Source: Bordetella parapertussis
Lineage (GTDB): Bacteria > Cyanobacteriota > Cyanobacteriia > PCC-6307 > Cyanobiaceae
Length of the DNA: 8,177 nucleotides
Direction: 5' to 3'
NCBI GenBank assembly: GCA_943324725.2
Contig: CALPMR020000130.1
Span: 1 to 8,177, forward strand
Of this stretch, positions 4,604 through 8,177 are shown piece by piece (within the stretch, counting starts at the first letter, position 1; every line of letters starts with the position of its first letter). The notes beneath the pieces are model-generated. The model was not told where the DNA came from. It saw only the letters and a program-made list of their open reading frames with translations, and made no database searches. The translations under genes were made by a program, and so were the position numbers.

Positions 4604-7501
4604 TCAGGGCACCATGGCCGGCATCGGTAGCTCTGACGCCAGCCGACCGGTCATCAAGGGGCCCGTGCTGGTGTCGGCGGCCTGGGGAGCGGCGCTGGAC
4701 ACCAACTTGACCAGGGCCTGGTGCAGATCTTTTTCCATCACGAAGCGGCGGCCATCGGTCACCACGACGCGCACCAGGGTGGGTAGATCGTTGTTGCGGG
4801 ACTGCAGGTAGATCGGCTCCACATAGAGCAAGCCATCCCCGACAGGCAACACCAGCATGTTGCCGCGGAACAGCTTCGAGCCCAGGCGGTTCCAGAGGCC
4901 GAACTGGAAGCTGATCGTCGGGTCCTGGTCCACCAGGGCCGAAATCTGCTGCGGGCCCAGCAGCAGCCGTTGCTGCGGGAAACGCACCAGGCGCAGTTCG
5001 CCGTAATTCGGTGGATCATTGCGGGCAGCCAGCCAGCCCACCAGATTGGTGCGCTTCAGCGGTGTGAACGGCAGCATCAGCACGAATTCCGGATCGCGCT
5101 GTCCCGGTAATTGCAGGGTCACGTGATACGGGCGCACCTGCACATTGGCATTGCCGTAGATCTCGTAGGGAATCGCCCAGACATCGTCGCCGTTGTAGAA
5201 GGTACGCACATCGGTGACGTGATAGCGCAGCAAGCGCTCAATCTGGATGTTGAACTGGCTCTGGGGCACGCGGATGTGGCGCAGCAGGGCCGCCGGCATC
5301 GCCGAGAGCGGCTGGAACAGCTCTGGAAAGGCGCGCCGCCAGGTGGCGAGCAGGGGATCACTGGGGTCACTCACGTACAACCACAGGCGACCGTCGTGGG
5401 CATCCACCACCGCCTTGACCGGATTGCGGAAATAGCGCAACCCGGCTGGATTGGGATCGCTGTAGGGGTAGGAGCGGCTCTTGGTGAAGCCATCGAGCAA
5501 CCAGTACTGATGTTGCTCACTGCGATACCCTGCCACCGCACCGATCCGGGCGGTGACCAGATAGGGCTCACTCTCGAAACTCAGGAAAGGGGCCAACGTC
5601 TGCAGTCGCTGGTTCACCTGACGCCGCAGCAGCAGGAGCGAATCAGGCGTGAACGAGCCCGTGAACAGCACCCGGGGTTCCTGCAGGTAGATCGCCGCAC
5701 TCAGGCGCTGCCAGGCGGTGGCCAGGGGCACGCCGCGGCGGCCGTCGTAGTGGGTGTAGACGTTGACTTCGCCATCGGGATAGGCGAATTCCTGCACCTT
5801 CGTGGGTGCGATCGCATAAGGAGAAGGCCCGGAGGCGAAATAGAGGCTGGGCCGGCCCACCGGCAGGGCGGCACGGGCATCGAGATCACTGATGCCCAGC
5901 TGGGGAATGCCCTGCACCTTGCCGCTGCTGCCGAGATCCTTGACCAGGAATAGGGGGAGGCCATCGGGGCCGGATGTATTCACCGGCGACACCGTGAAGC
6001 CGTGGCCATTGGTGAAGACCAGATGGCGATTCAGCCAGGTGCGCGATTGCAGCGGCAGGGCCGAGCTGTCGAGTTCCCTGGCCGCGATCAGCACCTGCTG
6101 GCTGAAGGCCTCGGCACCGCTGCGACCCTGCAGGGGGTAGCGATCCACCGCCGCCGAAGAAAAGGTGTAATACAGCCGCAGCTGTTGCAGCTGGCGATTG
6201 GCGGCCAGCAGGGGCTGGCTGTCCCAGAGGCGGATGTTGTCGAGGGTGCCGCGCGAGGCCCGCAGATCCGCCGCGGTGATTTTCTGGCGCGGCTCCAGGG
6301 CGATGGCCTTGACCCGCTGCAGGCCGAAGGCCCGGCGGGTGGCCTGGATGCTGCGGGCCAGATAGGGCGCCTCAATCGCCAGTTCCCGTGGCTGCACCCA
6401 GATGCGCTGCACCAGAGGAGCCAGCAGCAACTCGGTGATCGGCACGAACAGCGTGGTGCCGGCCAGTGGAATCAGGGCGCCGCGGCGCAGCCAGCCTCGC
6501 GGCAGGGGAACCAGCAACCCCACCGCCGTCAGCAACAGCAGCAGGGCCAGCAGCAGGCGCAGGGGCAGGCGCACATGCAGATCGACAAAGCCAGCGCCGG
6601 AGGCGACGCCACTGCCCTCCACCAACAGATCAAAGGGGGCCAGGGCCGAACTGATCGCTGCCACGATCGCCAACACGGCCAGCTGGGGCTGAAGCACCCG
6701 CTGCTGCTCGCGGCTGAGTCCCACGAAGCGCAGGTCCGAAAGGCTGGTGCCCTCACTGAGGGTGATCAGCAGGCAGGCGGCCAGTCCCACCAGCACCTGG
6801 GCGAACAGCACACTCAGCAACAGGCGCAGAGCCGGCAGCTGCAGCACCGTGAACGAGAGATCCAGGCCGGTGAGGGGATCCCCCTGGCCGAAGGGCACCG
6901 CCAACAGGGCCGGCAACCAGAGGCTCCAACCGCGGGCCACGGCGGTGGCGGCCCCCGCCAGGGCCGCCGCCAGGGTGATGCGCAGGGTGGTCAGGGGAGC
7001 GAGCAACAGGGGCAGGGCCAGCAGCGCCGCCAGGCTCAACGGCAACAGGGGCGGCAGATCCCGCACCAGCGAGAAGCCGGTGATCACCTGACCGCTGAAG
7101 GGAGCCTGGATCAGATCGCGGGCCTGCACCAACACATAACTGAGCCCGACAGTGAGCAGCATCAACAAGGCCAGCAGGGCGACCACCAGCTGTCTGGAGC
7201 CCAACCGCAACAACGGCAGCAGCGAGAGGCGCTTGCGCCCGGCCTCGCCGCGCAGACGCCAACAGCGCTGCAACTGCTGCAGCTGCAACAGGGAACCGGG
7301 CCCGAAGACCAGGGCGAAGGCCAACAGCTGCAGAATCCAGCGCCGCAGGATCACGGCCTGGGCATCGAACTGTCCGAACCACTGCCATTCCACCGCCAGG
7401 CGAGCGGCGGCGATCAGCGCCAGGACCAGGCCGACTGGCAACAGCAACACCAGCAGCAGGCCGAGGCGCCGGCGCGGTGGGAGGGGGAGCTCAAGAACCA
7501 C
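4604..7501 (-). CDS. UPF0182 (COG1615) family large membrane protein, function unknown
   Basis: The 965-aa product matches the UPF0182 layout, found in cyanobacteria, actinobacteria and some clostridia. The N-terminal third holds eight or nine hydrophobic segments (about 13-35, 53-72, 104-125, 151-200, 225-247, 272-292, 312-333, 341-361). A large soluble part follows, carrying family hallmarks: PRELAIEAPYLARSI (371-385), DNIRLWD (421-427), YYTFSSAAVDRY (444-455), WLNRHLVFTNGHG (489-501), GVPLATAWQRLSAAIYL (590-606), YPYSDP (678-683) and FRNPVKAVVDAHDG (691-704). It ends with LLYVEPIYLQSRNNDLP, as usual near the C-terminus. No catalytic motif is known for the family; an envelope role is a guess. 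The start is GTG, with an in-frame TAG four codons upstream and no Shine-Dalgarno, so a slightly later start is possible. The gene is intact, convergent with fba and divergent from thrC. I found no T-rich terminator after it. Confidence 0.95.
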   Translation of the reverse strand: MVLELPLPPRRRLGLLLVLLLPVGLVLALIAAARLAVEWQWFGQFDAQAVILRRWILQLLAFALVFGPGSLLQLQQLQRCWRLRGEAGRKRLSLLPLLRLGSRQLVVALLALLMLLTVGLSYVLVQARDLIQAPFSGQVITGFSLVRDLPPLLPLSLAALLALPLLLAPLTTLRITLAAALAGAATAVARGWSLWLPALLAVPFGQGDPLTGLDLSFTVLQLPALRLLLSVLFAQVLVGLAACLLITLSEGTSLSDLRFVGLSREQQRVLQPQLAVLAIVAAISSALAPFDLLVEGSGVASGAGFVDLHVRLPLRLLLALLLLLTAVGLLVPLPRGWLRRGALIPLAGTTLFVPITELLLAPLVQRIWVQPRELAIEAPYLARSIQATRRAFGLQRVKAIALEPRQKITAADLRASRGTLDNIRLWDSQPLLAANRQLQQLRLYYTFSSAAVDRYPLQGRSGAEAFSQQVLIAARELDSSALPLQSRTWLNRHLVFTNGHGFTVSPVNTSGPDGLPLFLVKDLGSSGKVQGIPQLGISDLDARAALPVGRPSLYFASGPSPYAIAPTKVQEFAYPDGEVNVYTHYDGRRGVPLATAWQRLSAAIYLQEPRVLFTGSFTPDSLLLLRRQVNQRLQTLAPFLSFESEPYLVTARIGAVAGYRSEQHQYWLLDGFTKSRSYPYSDPNPAGLRYFRNPVKAVVDAHDGRLWLYVSDPSDPLLATWRRAFPELFQPLSAMPAALLRHIRVPQSQFNIQIERLLRYHVTDVRTFYNGDDVWAIPYEIYGNANVQVRPYHVTLQLPGQRDPEFVLMLPFTPLKRTNLVGWLAARNDPPNYGELRLVRFPQQRLLLGPQQISALVDQDPTISFQFGLWNRLGSKLFRGNMLVLPVGDGLLYVEPIYLQSRNNDLPTLVRVVVTDGRRFVMEKDLHQALVKLVSSAAPQAADTSTGPLMTGRLASELPMPAMVP

Positions 7502-7546
7502 AGGCCGAGGCTAAGGGGCTCGCCGGCAACGACAAGGGCCATGAAA

Positions 7547-7565
7547 TCCGACCTGCAAGGTCGGA
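7547..7565. repeat. Perfect 7-base inverted repeat in the divergent intergenic region
   Basis: TCCGACC and GGTCGGA flank the loop TGCAA in the 121-base gap between the UPF0182 gene and thrC. No useful T-run follows on either strand (only TTT on the minus strand), so it is more likely an operator or a leader hairpin than a terminator. Confidence 0.6.
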
Positions 7566-7590
7566 GATAAAACGAGGCCCGATGCAGCGC

Positions 7591-7599
7591 TGGTAATCT
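7591..7599 (+). promoter_or_regulatory. Candidate extended -10 for thrC
   Basis: TGGTAATCT has the TGN extension before a weak -10-like hexamer and would start transcription near 7606, shortly before the chosen thrC start. GATAAA at 7566-7571 is an alternative. Neither has a clear -35. Confidence 0.25.
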
Positions 7600-7622
7600 T
7601 GGCCACAATCACGGTTGATTCC

Positions 7623-8177
7623 TTGACTGCGACCCTGTCCCGCTCCACCTTCACGGGCCTGCGCTGCAAGGAGTGCGGCCAGGACTATGAGGCCACAGCC
7701 CGGCACGTCTGCGAGGACGTCTGCTTCGGCCCCCTGGAAGTCGTCTACGACTACGAGGCGATCCGTGCCCGGGTCAGCCGCGCCACGATCGAAGCCGGGC
7801 CGATCTCGATCTGGCGCTACCGCGAGTTCCTGCCGATCGAGGGTGATCCGATCGATGTCGGCACCGGCTTCACGCCGCTGCTGCGTGCCAACCGGCTGGC
7901 GAAGCGCCTGGGACTCAAGGAGCTCCACATCAAGAATGACGGCGTCAACATGCCGACGCTCTCCTTCAAGGACCGGGTGGTGTCGGTGGCCCTGACCCGC
8001 GCCCGCGAACTCGGCTTCACCACGGTGAGCTGCGCCTCCACCGGCAACCTGGCCAACTCCACCGCCGCCATTGCTGCCCATGCCGGTCTGGAGTGCTGTG
8101 TGTTCATCCCCAGCGATCTGGAGCTGGGCAAGGTGCTGGGCACCCTGGTTTACAACCCCACGCTGATGGCGGTGAAG
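7623..8177 (+). CDS. thrC: Threonine synthase, 5' part (runs off the window)
   Basis: ThrC converts O-phospho-L-homoserine and water to L-threonine and phosphate using pyridoxal phosphate, the last step of threonine synthesis in the cytoplasm. The visible 185 codons begin with a zinc-ribbon-like segment, CKECG (15-19) and HVCEDVCFGPLEV (28-40), then a fold-type II PLP domain. NMPTLSFKDR (109-118) holds the PLP lysine, K116. CASTGNLANSTAA (137-149) is the loop that contacts the cofactor ring. The start is uncertain: no ATG or GTG lies in frame before the conserved FTGLRCKECG block. TTG at 7623 gives MTATLSRSTFTGL, a length like that of relatives as I remember them; TTG at 7599 would add eight residues. 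Neither has a Shine-Dalgarno sequence. It diverges from the UPF0182 gene. Confidence 0.93.
   Translation, partial: MTATLSRSTFTGLRCKECGQDYEATARHVCEDVCFGPLEVVYDYEAIRARVSRATIEAGPISIWRYREFLPIEGDPIDVGTGFTPLLRANRLAKRLGLKELHIKNDGVNMPTLSFKDRVVSVALTRARELGFTTVSCASTGNLANSTAAIAAHAGLECCVFIPSDLELGKVLGTLVYNPTLMAVK

Noticed and set aside
6002..7570. Long + strand open frame (522 codons) antisense to the UPF0182 gene
   Set aside because: It is dominated by Gln, Gly, His and Arg, as expected from the reverse of Leu-rich membrane codons, while the opposite strand matches UPF0182 along its whole length.

Overview
The window looks like a GC-rich picocyanobacterium of the Synechococcus/Cyanobium type. The evidence is cyanobacterial-style AccD, class II aldolase and threonine synthase, a consensus NtcA site, a glutamine-riboswitch aptamer (a class known from cyanobacteria and their phages) and three copies of the cyanobacterial HIP1 octamer GCGATCGC. 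This assignment rests on recognised motifs and not on a database search.

Layout, left to right. (1) The 3' end of a type IV prepilin peptidase gene (pilD). (2) A tightly packed operon on the + strand: accD, a secreted protein of unknown function, and a Gfo/Idh/MocA-family oxidoreductase. Both junctions are 4-base ATGA overlaps. (3) A compact regulatory cassette between the oxidoreductase and fba: a perfect NtcA box (GTA-N8-TAC, 2941-2954), a glutamine-riboswitch aptamer (2966-3039), a well-placed Shine-Dalgarno sequence, a 37-codon ORF (3093-3206) and a strong intrinsic terminator (3240-3262). (4) The class II fructose-bisphosphate aldolase gene fba with its own candidate promoter and terminator. 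(5) On the - strand, convergent with fba, a 965-aa UPF0182-family membrane protein. (6) Divergent from it, the 5' part of thrC, cut by the window end.

The most interesting part is the cassette at 2941-3262. In Synechocystis a glutamine riboswitch controls gifB, which encodes a glutamine synthetase inactivating factor, and NtcA represses the gif genes. Here the same two nitrogen inputs appear to converge on a tiny basic helical protein that I do not recognise. The simplest reading is a small protein made when nitrogen and glutamine are plentiful, possibly acting on nitrogen or carbon/nitrogen balance; its target is unknown. The other genes are core metabolism (fatty-acid synthesis, Calvin cycle/glycolysis, threonine synthesis) or conserved genes of unknown role.

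No stretch longer than 300 bases lacks a gene. The 127 bases at 2814-2940 hold no gene and no clear terminator. I saw no tRNA, rRNA, CRISPR array, insertion sequence or phage gene.
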